NCBI RefSeq assembly: GCF_026626305.1
Contig: NZ_JAPNUE010000008.1
Coordinates: 1 to 64,000 of the forward strand
Direction: 5' to 3'
DNA: 64,000 nucleotides
DNA from: Frigidibacter sp. RF13
Lineage (GTDB): Bacteria > Pseudomonadota > Alphaproteobacteria > Rhodobacterales > Rhodobacteraceae
Shown one piece after another: positions 54,630-63,044 of the stretch. The translations under genes were made by a program, and so were the position numbers. Position 1 is the stretch's first letter, and each line of letters begins with the position of its first letter. The notes under the pieces were generated by a model. That model was not told the origin of the DNA, did not search any database, and saw nothing but the letters and a program-made list of their open reading frames with translations.

Positions 54630-55591
54630 GGCTCCATCGCCTTCTTCTCCTGCGCCTTCGCCTCGAAATGGGTGTAGAGCATCATCGGCCCGACCATGAG
54701 GAAGAGCAGCGCCACCGACACGGCCGACGCCATCGGCCAGTCGCGCGCCGAGGCGAATTCGTCTGAGATTACCCGCCCGATCATCGGTTGCGACGGGTTT
54801 CCGACAAGGCCAGGAATGATCAGTTCGCCACAGGCCGGGATGAAAACCAGCATTGCGCCCGCAATGATCCCCGGGATCGACAGCGGCAAGGTCACGTCGA
54901 GAAAGACCCGGAAGGGGCGAGAGCCGAGGTCCATCGCGGCCTCGTCAAGCGTCAGGTCAAGTTTCTCGAGGTTCGCGTAGAGCGGCAGGATCATGAAGGG
55001 CAGATAGGAATAGACCGTGACCAGCACGACCGCGAAATTGGTGTGCATCATCTGGATCGACCGGATCGCCCAGTCGTCGGGCACGAGGCCGTTGTAGATC
55101 GAGGTCAGAAGCCGGTTGAACCAGCTGTTGGTGCCCATGAGCCCCATCCAGGCATAGACGCGCAGCAGGAACGAGGTCCAGAACGGCAGGATCACCAACA
55201 TCAGAAGGACATTGCGCGCCGACCGCGATACGCGCGTGAGGCCGAGTGCCATCGGATAGCCGATCAGGAGGCACAGAAGCGTCGCCAGCGCCGCGTTCCG
55301 GATCGAGATCAGGAAGGCGCGGCGATAGAGGTCGTCTTCCAAGAGCCGGGCGAAATTCTCGAAATTGAGGAAGCTGCCATCGACCCCGAAGGAAAAGGGC
55401 GGCGAGGTCGGGGTGCGCGAGGCAAAGCTCATCGCAGTGACGATCATGAACGGCAGGAGGAAGAAGATCGTCAACCAGACATAGGGCGTGGCGATCGTAA
55501 GATCCGCCCAGCCCCGGCGGTGGAACCAACGCCGGAGGCGCGCGGTGCGTGGCTTGGGCGGTGCGGTGTTGGCGGCGGAAATCTCGGTCAT
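54626..55591 (-). CDS. ABC transporter permease, PotB-like
   Basis: The product is about 321 residues with six helices and the EAA loop (DEAAMDLGSRPFRVFLDVTL). ATG 55591 lies after GAGACAGACG; a GTG at 55603 would overlap the ATPase stop as GTGA and is an equally good alternative. It forms the transmembrane channel together with the PotC-like protein. Confidence 0.92.
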   Translation of the reverse strand: MTEISAANTAPPKPRTARLRRWFHRRGWADLTIATPYVWLTIFFLLPFMIVTAMSFASRTPTSPPFSFGVDGSFLNFENFARLLEDDLYRRAFLISIRNAALATLLCLLIGYPMALGLTRVSRSARNVLLMLVILPFWTSFLLRVYAWMGLMGTNSWFNRLLTSIYNGLVPDDWAIRSIQMMHTNFAVVLVTVYSYLPFMILPLYANLEKLDLTLDEAAMDLGSRPFRVFLDVTLPLSIPGIIAGAMLVFIPACGELIIPGLVGNPSQPMIGRVISDEFASARDWPMASAVSVALLFLMVGPMMLYTHFEAKAQEKKAMEP

Positions 55592-55599
55592 CGTCTGTC

Positions 55600-56739
55600 T
55601 CACGCCGTCAGAAGGATGGCGGCCGACGGGTCGAAGCTGAGCCAGACGTCGTCCTCCCAGGTGGCAACACGTTCGGCCTCGGCGGCGCGGCGGGCGTTGG
55701 CGGAATGGGCGGTCAGGACGGCACCGGACGGCAAGCGCACCTTGTAAAGCGAATCCTTACCGAAATAGCCCACGTCGCTGACCACCCCCTGCACCGCATT
55801 GGGCAAATCGGGGCGGCCACGGCTGATGGTTAGTTTCTCGGGGCGCACGGCAAGCGTCAGCGCCTGTCCTGCCGCCAGCCCCGGCACGGCACGCGCGCTC
55901 ATCCGCCCGCCAAAGGCCGGAACCTCGACCTGGGCCAGATCGCCCGCGACCGAAACCACTGACGCCTCGGCGAAATTGATCGAGCCGATGAAGCCCGCAA
56001 CAAAGCGATTGGTCGGATATTCATAGACCTCGGTCGGCGATCCGACCTGCTTGACCTCGCCCTTGTCCATCACCGCCATCCGGTCCGACAGGATCATTGC
56101 CTCTTCCTGGTCGTGGGTGACGACGATGAAAGTCGTGCCGGTCTTGTGCTGGATGTCCATCAGCTCAAATTGGGTATGTTCGCGCAGTTTCTTGTCGAGT
56201 GCGGCCAGCGGTTCGTCCAAGAGCAGAAGCTTCGGCTGCCGCGCCAGCGCGCGGGCCAGCGCCACGCGCTGCCGCTGGCCGCCGGAAATCTGGTGCGGCT
56301 TGCGATGGGCGAACTGCGAAAGCTGCACCAGTTCCAGCATCTCGCGCACACGCTCCTTGCGCCGGGCATCGGTCATGCGTTCGTGCTTCAGCCCGTAGCC
56401 CACGTTCTTTTCCACGCTCATATGCGGGAACAGCGCGTAGCTCTGGAACATCATGTTCACCGGCCGGTCATAGGCCGGCACGCCGGTCATGTCCTGCCCG
56501 TCGATGAAGATGCGGCCCTTGGTCGGCTCCTCGAACCCCGCGAGCATCCGCAGGAGCGTAGTCTTGCCGCAGCCTGATCCGCCAAGAAGGGCGAATATCT
56601 CGCCCTTCCGGATTTCAAGCGACACATTCTCGACAGCGCGGAACGTGCCAAAATACTTTGAAACCCCGTCGATCCGGATGAAGGGCGCCGGATCGACGGC
56701 ACTTGCGCGGACGGTTTCCGCTTGCGCAGCTGCCTGCAT
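55600..56739 (-). CDS. ABC transporter ATP-binding protein, PotA-like
   Basis: The product is 379 residues. Walker A is GGSGCGKTT (residues 53-61), the signature is ISGGQRQRVALARAL, Walker B is LLLLDEPLAALD, and a C-terminal TOBE-type domain follows residue 300. It powers the polyamine/onium-type importer of this operon. Confidence 0.94.
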   Translation of the reverse strand: MQAAAQAETVRASAVDPAPFIRIDGVSKYFGTFRAVENVSLEIRKGEIFALLGGSGCGKTTLLRMLAGFEEPTKGRIFIDGQDMTGVPAYDRPVNMMFQSYALFPHMSVEKNVGYGLKHERMTDARRKERVREMLELVQLSQFAHRKPHQISGGQRQRVALARALARQPKLLLLDEPLAALDKKLREHTQFELMDIQHKTGTTFIVVTHDQEEAMILSDRMAVMDKGEVKQVGSPTEVYEYPTNRFVAGFIGSINFAEASVVSVAGDLAQVEVPAFGGRMSARAVPGLAAGQALTLAVRPEKLTISRGRPDLPNAVQGVVSDVGYFGKDSLYKVRLPSGAVLTAHSANARRAAEAERVATWEDDVWLSFDPSAAILLTA

Positions 56740-56754
56740 GATCGCAGCCGCCCC

Positions 56755-57864
56755 TCAACCCGTCTTGATCGCCGCCCAGGCCCGCGTGATGGCGCGGTCC
56801 TGCTCCTCGCTGAAGGGTTTCGGCGCCCAGAGCCGCGATTTCACCGTCTCGTCGGGATAGACCGCCGGGTCGTCCTTCACCCAATCCTCCACGAATTCGA
56901 GCGCGGGCAGGTTGGCGTTGGCATAACCGGTATAGTTGGTGCAGGCCGCGATCACCTCGGGCTGCATCAGGAAATCGAGGAACTTGTAGGCATTCTCGGT
57001 ATTTGGCGCATCCGAGGGGATGGCCATGCAATCGACCCAGATCGGCGCGCCCGACTTCGGCACGAAATAGGCGAGGTTCATCTCGATCCCGGCTTCCGCC
57101 GCGCGCGAGGTCGCGACGCTATAGTCGCCCGACCAGTTGTTGATTGCGCAGAGTTCACCGTTCGGGATGGCGTTCAGATAGTTCGCATTGTCGAAAGTGC
57201 GGATGTAGGGCCGGATCGGCTTGAACGCCTCGACCACCTTGTCATAGTCGGCCAGATCGGTCGTGTTGCCGTCGAGCCCGAGATAGGTCAGCACCATCAG
57301 CATGATGTCGGTCGGGCTGTCGAGGATCGAGATGCCGCAATCGGCAAGCTTCTCGGCATTCTCGGGCTTGAAGATCGTGTCCATGCTTTCCAGATCGGCG
57401 TCCGGCAGCCGTTCCTTCACCATGTCGAGATTGTAGGTGATGCCGACCGAGCCCCACATATAGGGCATGGCATGCAGGTTGCCCTCGTCCCAGCCCGCGA
57501 GGATCTTCAGGATCGCCGGGTCGAGGTTCTTCCAGTTCGGCAGTTTCGACTTGTCGAGCTGCTGGTAGATTCCGGCCGCGATCGCGCGCGGCATGTCGAG
57601 GCCGGCATGGTCCACAACATCGTAGCCGGTCGAGCCGGCCATCATCTTGGCCTGTGCCTCTTCGGCCGAGGAATAGGTGTCATAGACGACCCCGATGCCG
57701 GTCGCGGCTTCGAAATCCTCAAGTGTCGTCTCGCCGATATAGTCGGACCAGTTATAGACATTGACCGTTCCGGCCTGGGCCCAGGAGGGCCGGACGTAGG
57801 GCATGGCGAGCGTTGCACCAAGGGCGGCGAAAGTCTGACGGCGGTTCAGTCTGATCATGGTCAT
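56755..57864 (-). CDS. Periplasmic substrate-binding protein, PotD/PotF-like
   Basis: The product is 369 residues with a Tat-like N-terminus (MTMIRLNRRQTFAALGATLA). The mature part begins VNVYNWSDYIGETTLEDFEAATG, which is the family hallmark. The four-gene set potD-A-B-C usually imports putrescine or spermidine, but paralogues import betaines, opines and DMSP. The neighbouring genes favour a methylated onium substrate. Confidence 0.92.
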   Translation of the reverse strand: MTMIRLNRRQTFAALGATLAMPYVRPSWAQAGTVNVYNWSDYIGETTLEDFEAATGIGVVYDTYSSAEEAQAKMMAGSTGYDVVDHAGLDMPRAIAAGIYQQLDKSKLPNWKNLDPAILKILAGWDEGNLHAMPYMWGSVGITYNLDMVKERLPDADLESMDTIFKPENAEKLADCGISILDSPTDIMLMVLTYLGLDGNTTDLADYDKVVEAFKPIRPYIRTFDNANYLNAIPNGELCAINNWSGDYSVATSRAAEAGIEMNLAYFVPKSGAPIWVDCMAIPSDAPNTENAYKFLDFLMQPEVIAACTNYTGYANANLPALEFVEDWVKDDPAVYPDETVKSRLWAPKPFSEEQDRAITRAWAAIKTG

Positions 57865-57911
57865 CCCCGTTGGTTTTGCGCCGCGCCATGACGAACGCGG
57901 CTTTGGTTGGT

Positions 57912-59135
57912 CTAGTTTGACTGCGATTCGTGCGTGGTTAGAAGCAAATTCTCGTTGATATTGGCGAGCTGGTCTTCGGCGGGCGGGTCCGGCAGGCGGG
58001 TCACCGGAAGGATTCGGCGGAATCCGTCGTGATAGACCCGGACACCATATTCGAGGTCCGAGAGGTGGAAATTCTCGAATGCCGTCGATTTCATCGATTC
58101 GTTCGACCAGATCGCAAGCTGTTGATCTTCCTTCGAAGTTTCGCGGTCGATCCGATAGGCGAGGTAGCGCGCGATCCGCATCTCGCGCGTCTCGTCGGCA
58201 CGGCGGTACATCCGCCCGGTCAACCGTGTCTTGCCGGGGCTGAGGGGGATGTCCTGATAGAATTGCGCGCCCTCGGGCGTGAAGGCGATAACCGCATTCG
58301 GAAATAGCCCGTAGTAGGTCCAGGCCTTTCGCAGCCTTTCCGGTAGCCAGTCCTGCTCCGGTGCAAGACCGACATAGGCCTTGACCGACCAGAGCCGCCC
58401 GGGCTGATCGCCGAATTCTGCGTAGGAACTGACGAGGTTTCCGGGATGCACGCGGTCGACATAGCTGCGGCCGTAGAGGTCTTGCAGCGCCGGATGGGCC
58501 ATCGGCACATGATAGCCCTCGTTGTCGACGTCGCGCACCGACTTCCAGTTGACCGGCAGTTCACTGTCCCAAATGGCCGCGTCCGCGGGCAAGAGCTCCT
58601 CGGCGCGGTAGGCCGCGAAATCGACCTCATAAGGCGCGAGCCAGTCGGCGACCGACGGCTGTGATCCGGGGTGAAAACGCAGGAAGATGAAGCCGTGCCA
58701 GATTTCCATCTCGACCGGCTTCAGCCCGAATTGCGTGCGGTCCATGTCGCCGAAGCTTTCAGGCCGCGCCGCACCGCGCAGCGTGCCATCGAGGTTATAG
58801 ACCCAGCCGTGGAAGAGGCAGACCATTGCGCCCTTGCAATGCCCGGATGCGCCATCCACCACGCGCGCGCCGCGATGGCGGCAGAGGTTGTGGAAGGCCC
58901 GCACCACGCCGTCGCGGCCGCGCATGATCACCGCGCGTTCGCCCAGCAGGTCAAAAGATATCCAGTCGCCGGGCGACGGCACGTCGTTCACATGGCCCGC
59001 GACCTGCCAATGGGTCAGGAACAGCTCAGTTCGCTCCAGATCGAAAAGCGCCTGGGAATGATAGGTCCAGCCTGGAAGACCGCGCCGGTCCCATCCGTTC
59101 GGAATAGCCATCGTGCCGGGGGCGAGTTCGCTCAA
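57912..59135 (-). CDS. Rieske 2Fe-2S ring-hydroxylating / demethylating oxygenase (second)
   Basis: The product is 407 residues if it starts at the TTG at 59135. The Rieske site is NLCRHRGARV with CLFHGWVY, and the mononuclear iron site is NEGYHVPMAHPALQD. The TTG overlaps the upstream TGA as TTGA and lies 6 bases after GGAGGAAG, a strong ribosome-binding sequence; an ATG at 59165 or 59111 is less well supported. The fold is shared with GbcA and stachydrine demethylase (Stc2). No reductase gene is nearby. Confidence 0.88.
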   Translation of the reverse strand: MSELAPGTMAIPNGWDRRGLPGWTYHSQALFDLERTELFLTHWQVAGHVNDVPSPGDWISFDLLGERAVIMRGRDGVVRAFHNLCRHRGARVVDGASGHCKGAMVCLFHGWVYNLDGTLRGAARPESFGDMDRTQFGLKPVEMEIWHGFIFLRFHPGSQPSVADWLAPYEVDFAAYRAEELLPADAAIWDSELPVNWKSVRDVDNEGYHVPMAHPALQDLYGRSYVDRVHPGNLVSSYAEFGDQPGRLWSVKAYVGLAPEQDWLPERLRKAWTYYGLFPNAVIAFTPEGAQFYQDIPLSPGKTRLTGRMYRRADETREMRIARYLAYRIDRETSKEDQQLAIWSNESMKSTAFENFHLSDLEYGVRVYHDGFRRILPVTRLPDPPAEDQLANINENLLLTTHESQSN

Positions 59136-60271
59136 ACCGCTTCCTCCATGTTGCGTAGAATCCATTTGTGGAAATCGTGGATCGCATATTCCTCGGGCAT
59201 CAGTGTCCCGTGCTGGTAGGCGGGCGAGCGGAGGCCACGCTGATTGAGTTCGGCCACCTCGCAATCCTGTGCCATGACGATCTTGGCAAAGGCCGCGACC
59301 TCGGCCGCGTCAAAGCCCGGCTGGTCCAGCGTTTCCTGCGGAAAATACCATTCGGCGGTCAGGCGTGTGGTCTCGGGGCCCGTGGGTTCCAGATAAACAG
59401 CGCGGACATAGTCGACATGGGCCACGACAAACATCGCCGGATAGACGGTGACGAAATTATAGCCGTTCTGGCGTTCGACCGGCGAGAGGTTCGGAAATTC
59501 CGGGCCACAGGGCGCGCCTGAGGCCGTCCAGGTCGCGGCGCCTTCCTTCAGCATCGGCTGCGGCGCCTCGTCCGGCGTCCAATCCGGCGCCTCGTTCCGG
59601 CCCATAATGCCCGTGCCATAGATCGGCACCATATCGCACAGTTCGGGGTGAACGCCCGGGCAATGCAGGCATTCGTTGTAATTTTCCCAGAAGACCTTCC
59701 AGTTGCAGGCCAGGTCCTTCACCATCCGGTGCCCGGTCACCAGGCTGTCCATCGGCCAGTTGTCCAGATAGGCTAGGCCCATGTCGGGTTCGATCTCGCC
59801 CGGCGCTTCGCTCAGGTTCACGAAGACGAAGCCTGCCCAGACCTTCACCGCAACCTTCATCAGCCCGTGATCTTCCTTGCGGAAGTCGTCTGTCGGGTGG
59901 GCGTGACCGGTGGCCACCAGCCGCCCGTCCTTCGCGGCGTAGGCGAATGCGTGGTATTTGCAGGTGACAAGTTTGCCCATCGGTTGGGTGTCGTGGCTGC
60001 ACAGTTCCGCCCCCCGGTGGCGGCAGACGTTGTGGAAGGCCGACAGTCCCCCATCCGGCGTGCGGCACAGGATCACGCTCGCCGCGCCGACCGTCAGCCG
60101 CTTCATCGTTCCCGGCTTGAGGTCGCTCAGCCGTCCGGCCGCCACCCAGGTCCGCGCCCAGATCGTGCGCTGTTCCAGCGCATACCAGCCCGGATCATGA
60201 TAGGCCTCTGCCGGCAGCGTCTCGGGGCAGTGATCCAGGATCGGGGACTGGGGATGATGGTGCAGGCTCAT
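59132..60271 (-). CDS. Rieske 2Fe-2S oxygenase alpha subunit (first)
   Basis: The product is 379 residues. The Rieske ligands are in NVCRHRGAEL and CKYHAFAY, and the iron-binding triad is in NYNECLHCPGVHPEL plus a downstream Asp. It is a GbcA-like alpha subunit. ATG 60271 gives the family start MSLHHHPQSPILDHCPE. It ends NMEEAV, whose codons double as the ribosome-binding site of the second Rieske gene. Confidence 0.9.
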   Translation of the reverse strand: MSLHHHPQSPILDHCPETLPAEAYHDPGWYALEQRTIWARTWVAAGRLSDLKPGTMKRLTVGAASVILCRTPDGGLSAFHNVCRHRGAELCSHDTQPMGKLVTCKYHAFAYAAKDGRLVATGHAHPTDDFRKEDHGLMKVAVKVWAGFVFVNLSEAPGEIEPDMGLAYLDNWPMDSLVTGHRMVKDLACNWKVFWENYNECLHCPGVHPELCDMVPIYGTGIMGRNEAPDWTPDEAPQPMLKEGAATWTASGAPCGPEFPNLSPVERQNGYNFVTVYPAMFVVAHVDYVRAVYLEPTGPETTRLTAEWYFPQETLDQPGFDAAEVAAFAKIVMAQDCEVAELNQRGLRSPAYQHGTLMPEEYAIHDFHKWILRNMEEAV

Positions 60272-60279
60272 GGCGGTTC

Positions 60280-61488
60280 TCAGAAGGCCCCCGGCGGGGT
60301 TGCCGTGCGGCGGGCGGGTTTGAAGAAGGGCCGTTGGCAGACGGTCGCCTTCAGCATCAGTTTGACATATTGCAGCTCGCGCATCGCATAGACTTCGACC
60401 CACAGATTGCCGTTCTTGTCGGCATGGTAGGGCCGTTTCAGATGGGCGAGCGCGATGTTGCGCTTGCAGGTCGGCGACCAGACGGCGCCGGTGATATGGC
60501 CGACCTCGTGCTTTTTGTCGTGATAGATCAGCGAATGTTCGGCCGAGACATTGCCTTCGATATCCAGCCCGACAAAGGCCCATTCCGAGCCCTTCTCACC
60601 TTCGGCCTTGAGCGCCCTGCGGCCGGTGAAATGGCCCTTGTCCCAGGAAATCAGCCAGTCGAGACCCATCTCGAAGGGCGAACGCACACGGTCCTCGCGG
60701 ACCGCCTGATGGACGGGCACGAAGTCGAGGTTGGTGATGATGAACCCCGCCTCGACCCGCGCCATGTTGAGCGCATTCGACCCGATTGGCCGGATGCCCC
60801 AGGGGGCGCCGGCGTCAAATAGCAGGTCCCAAAGCGGCAACGCATGGTCGGGCGTCGTCCAAAGCTCATAGCCCAGATCGCCGGTGAAGCCGGTGCGCGA
60901 GATCATCAGCTCCCCCCCGTCGAAGGGGAAGGTCGCCATCCGGAAGGGCTTCAGGCCCGCGACGTCGAAGCCCGCCGCCCGCAACACCATCGCGGTGCAA
61001 GGGCCTTGCAACGACAGGGCGGCAATCTCTTCGGTGACCTCTTCAATCTCGACATCGAAACCGAAGGCTGAATCGAGAAGCCAGGGCAGGTGCCGTTCCT
61101 GGCAGCAGATGCGATATTCGTCCTCGCCCAACCGGAACAGGGTGCCGTCGTCGATGATCTTGCCGGCGTCGTCGCACCAGATCGTGTACTGGACCCCGCC
61201 CACGGAAAGCTTGCCGACATCGCGCACCGTCAGCCGGTTCAGATAGGCCAGTGCCTCGCGGCCCCGGACCCGGTACTTGACCATCGGACAGAGGTCATAG
61301 ACCGAGGCCGCATTGCGGATCGCGGTATATTCCATCGCCTCGTCGTCGAAGACGAGCGCGGTCGTATAGCCGCCCCACGGCCCCCAGGAATTCATGCGGT
61401 TTGCCGCCGCCGTCCGCGGATGGAATGGCGTCTGGCGGAGCGGCGTCAGGTAGTGCAGCCGGGGGTCGGTCAGCTTCTCCATCCTCAT
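60280..61488 (-). CDS. Aminomethyltransferase (GcvT/DmdA) family protein
   Basis: The product is 402 residues. It has the glycine-cleavage T-protein fold with the THF-binding region (SVYDLCPMVKYRVRG, SRTGFTGDLGYELW) and the conserved late segment FTGRRALKAEG. It may move a methyl or methylene group from the substrate to tetrahydrofolate, as DmdA does from DMSP. It overlaps the FAD enzyme gene as ATGA and is 8 bases ahead of the first Rieske gene. Confidence 0.88.
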   Translation of the reverse strand: MRMEKLTDPRLHYLTPLRQTPFHPRTAAANRMNSWGPWGGYTTALVFDDEAMEYTAIRNAASVYDLCPMVKYRVRGREALAYLNRLTVRDVGKLSVGGVQYTIWCDDAGKIIDDGTLFRLGEDEYRICCQERHLPWLLDSAFGFDVEIEEVTEEIAALSLQGPCTAMVLRAAGFDVAGLKPFRMATFPFDGGELMISRTGFTGDLGYELWTTPDHALPLWDLLFDAGAPWGIRPIGSNALNMARVEAGFIITNLDFVPVHQAVREDRVRSPFEMGLDWLISWDKGHFTGRRALKAEGEKGSEWAFVGLDIEGNVSAEHSLIYHDKKHEVGHITGAVWSPTCKRNIALAHLKRPYHADKNGNLWVEVYAMRELQYVKLMLKATVCQRPFFKPARRTATPPGAF

Positions 61489-63044
61489 GCCCGCGCCTCC
61501 TTGATGATCCGCTCGGCGGCGTTCCAGCCCGAAGCGCCTGAGATGCCGCCGCCGGGATGGGTGCCCGCGCTGGCGAGCCAGAGACCCGCGAGCGGCGTTT
61601 GATACTGCGCTATTCCGGCGATCGGGCGCAGGAACAGCATCTGTTCCACGCTCAGTTCCCCATGGTGCCAGTTGCCGCCCACCATGCCGTAGCGCGCCTC
61701 GATGTCGTAGGGCATCATCATCTCGGCATGTTCGATCAGATCGCCGATGCCGGGGGCGTGTTCTTCGAGCATTCCAAGCGTATTCCGAACGTATTCCAAA
61801 CGTATTCCATCCGGGTCGCCCTTCGGCGCGTGCGGCGCAAACTGGACGATGGCCGAGACGACGTGCTTGCCGTCCGGCGCAAAGCCCGGCTCGTGCGCCG
61901 AGGGCAGGACGATTTCCATCACCGGCCGGTCCGGCACCTCGCCATACTTGACCGCGTTGAAGGCGAGTTCCACCGCCTCTTCCGACGGCGCGATCACAAG
62001 GCGCGACTTCAGGTCTGCGCCCCGGAAATCGGGCGCGGCCTTCAGTGCCAGATGCAGCTTCGCCGCCCCGCCGCGCGACTTCATGTGGCGGATGCGGTTC
62101 ATCATGCCGGTATCAAGATGCCGGGCGCCCACAAGGTTCAGGAAGGTGGTCTTGGGACTGATGGCCGAGATGACGGTCGGCGCGCGCAGTTCCTCGCCGC
62201 CGTCCAGCCGGACGCCCGTTGTCCGGTCCTCTTCGACGATCAGTGCCTCGACGCGCGCGCCGGTGCGGATCGTGACGCCCGCCTCGGTCGCGGCGCGGGC
62301 CATCGCCGCGGCGACCGAGCCCATGCCGCCCTTCGGCAAGGCGATGGCGGCGCGGTTCCCCGCGGCCTCGCCCGCGAAACGGTTCAATAGCTGGATCAGC
62401 GAATTGGGCGAGCGCGGGCCGAGCCAGGTGCCAAGCGTCGCATCAAAGGCCAGAAGCCCTTTCAGACGGCTGTCGGTCAGTTCGTCGTTCAGCACGTCAT
62501 AGACGTTGATGAGGATCATCCGCAGGAATTCGCGGAAGTCGTCCTTGCCCATCATCCGGACGCCGAGGCCGAGCTTCGCAAGCCGCATATATTCGTTGCC
62601 GACACCCTTCGCGACGCGCGGTGCCGTCATCGCCTTGAAAGGCGCGAGCGCGCCCGCAAAGGTCAGAAGCTGGCGGCGAAGATCGGCCCAGGCCTTGCGG
62701 TCTGCGTCCGAGATATTGCCCTTCAGGACCGCGCCCGCCGCGCCTTCCAAGACCAGATGGTCGCCGGTCGCGCTGACGGCGGTCGAGGTCAGGTTCGCGG
62801 CGACATAGCTCAGCCCCTGCCGGTCAAGCGCCATGCCCGAGGCGACGCGCGGGTCGATCATGTTGGCGATATGGGCAAGGCCCGGCGCCCGGAAGCCGGG
62901 CGCGAATTCATGGCCGACAGCGGCGCCGCCGGGCGTGGCGGCGGATTCCAGCACCAGCACCTTGCGGCCCGACTTTTGCAGCCGGTGGGCGGCGGCAAGC
63001 CCGTTGGTGCCGCCGCCGATCACGATCACATCATAGGACGGCAT
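61485..63044 (-). CDS. FAD-dependent oxidoreductase, PYROXD2/CrtI-like
   Basis: The product is 519 residues. The dinucleotide-binding motif is VIVIGGGTNGLAAAHRL, followed by a second glycine-rich patch (GGAAVGHE), and the C-terminal FAD contact is SAGTHPGGGISGASGWNAA. It belongs to the phytoene-desaturase-like amine oxidoreductases. Its start overlaps the next upstream gene by 14 bases. It probably oxidises the amine or methyl group left after the oxygenase step. Confidence 0.9.
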   Translation of the reverse strand: MPSYDVIVIGGGTNGLAAAHRLQKSGRKVLVLESAATPGGAAVGHEFAPGFRAPGLAHIANMIDPRVASGMALDRQGLSYVAANLTSTAVSATGDHLVLEGAAGAVLKGNISDADRKAWADLRRQLLTFAGALAPFKAMTAPRVAKGVGNEYMRLAKLGLGVRMMGKDDFREFLRMILINVYDVLNDELTDSRLKGLLAFDATLGTWLGPRSPNSLIQLLNRFAGEAAGNRAAIALPKGGMGSVAAAMARAATEAGVTIRTGARVEALIVEEDRTTGVRLDGGEELRAPTVISAISPKTTFLNLVGARHLDTGMMNRIRHMKSRGGAAKLHLALKAAPDFRGADLKSRLVIAPSEEAVELAFNAVKYGEVPDRPVMEIVLPSAHEPGFAPDGKHVVSAIVQFAPHAPKGDPDGIRLEYVRNTLGMLEEHAPGIGDLIEHAEMMMPYDIEARYGMVGGNWHHGELSVEQMLFLRPIAGIAQYQTPLAGLWLASAGTHPGGGISGASGWNAAERIIKEARA

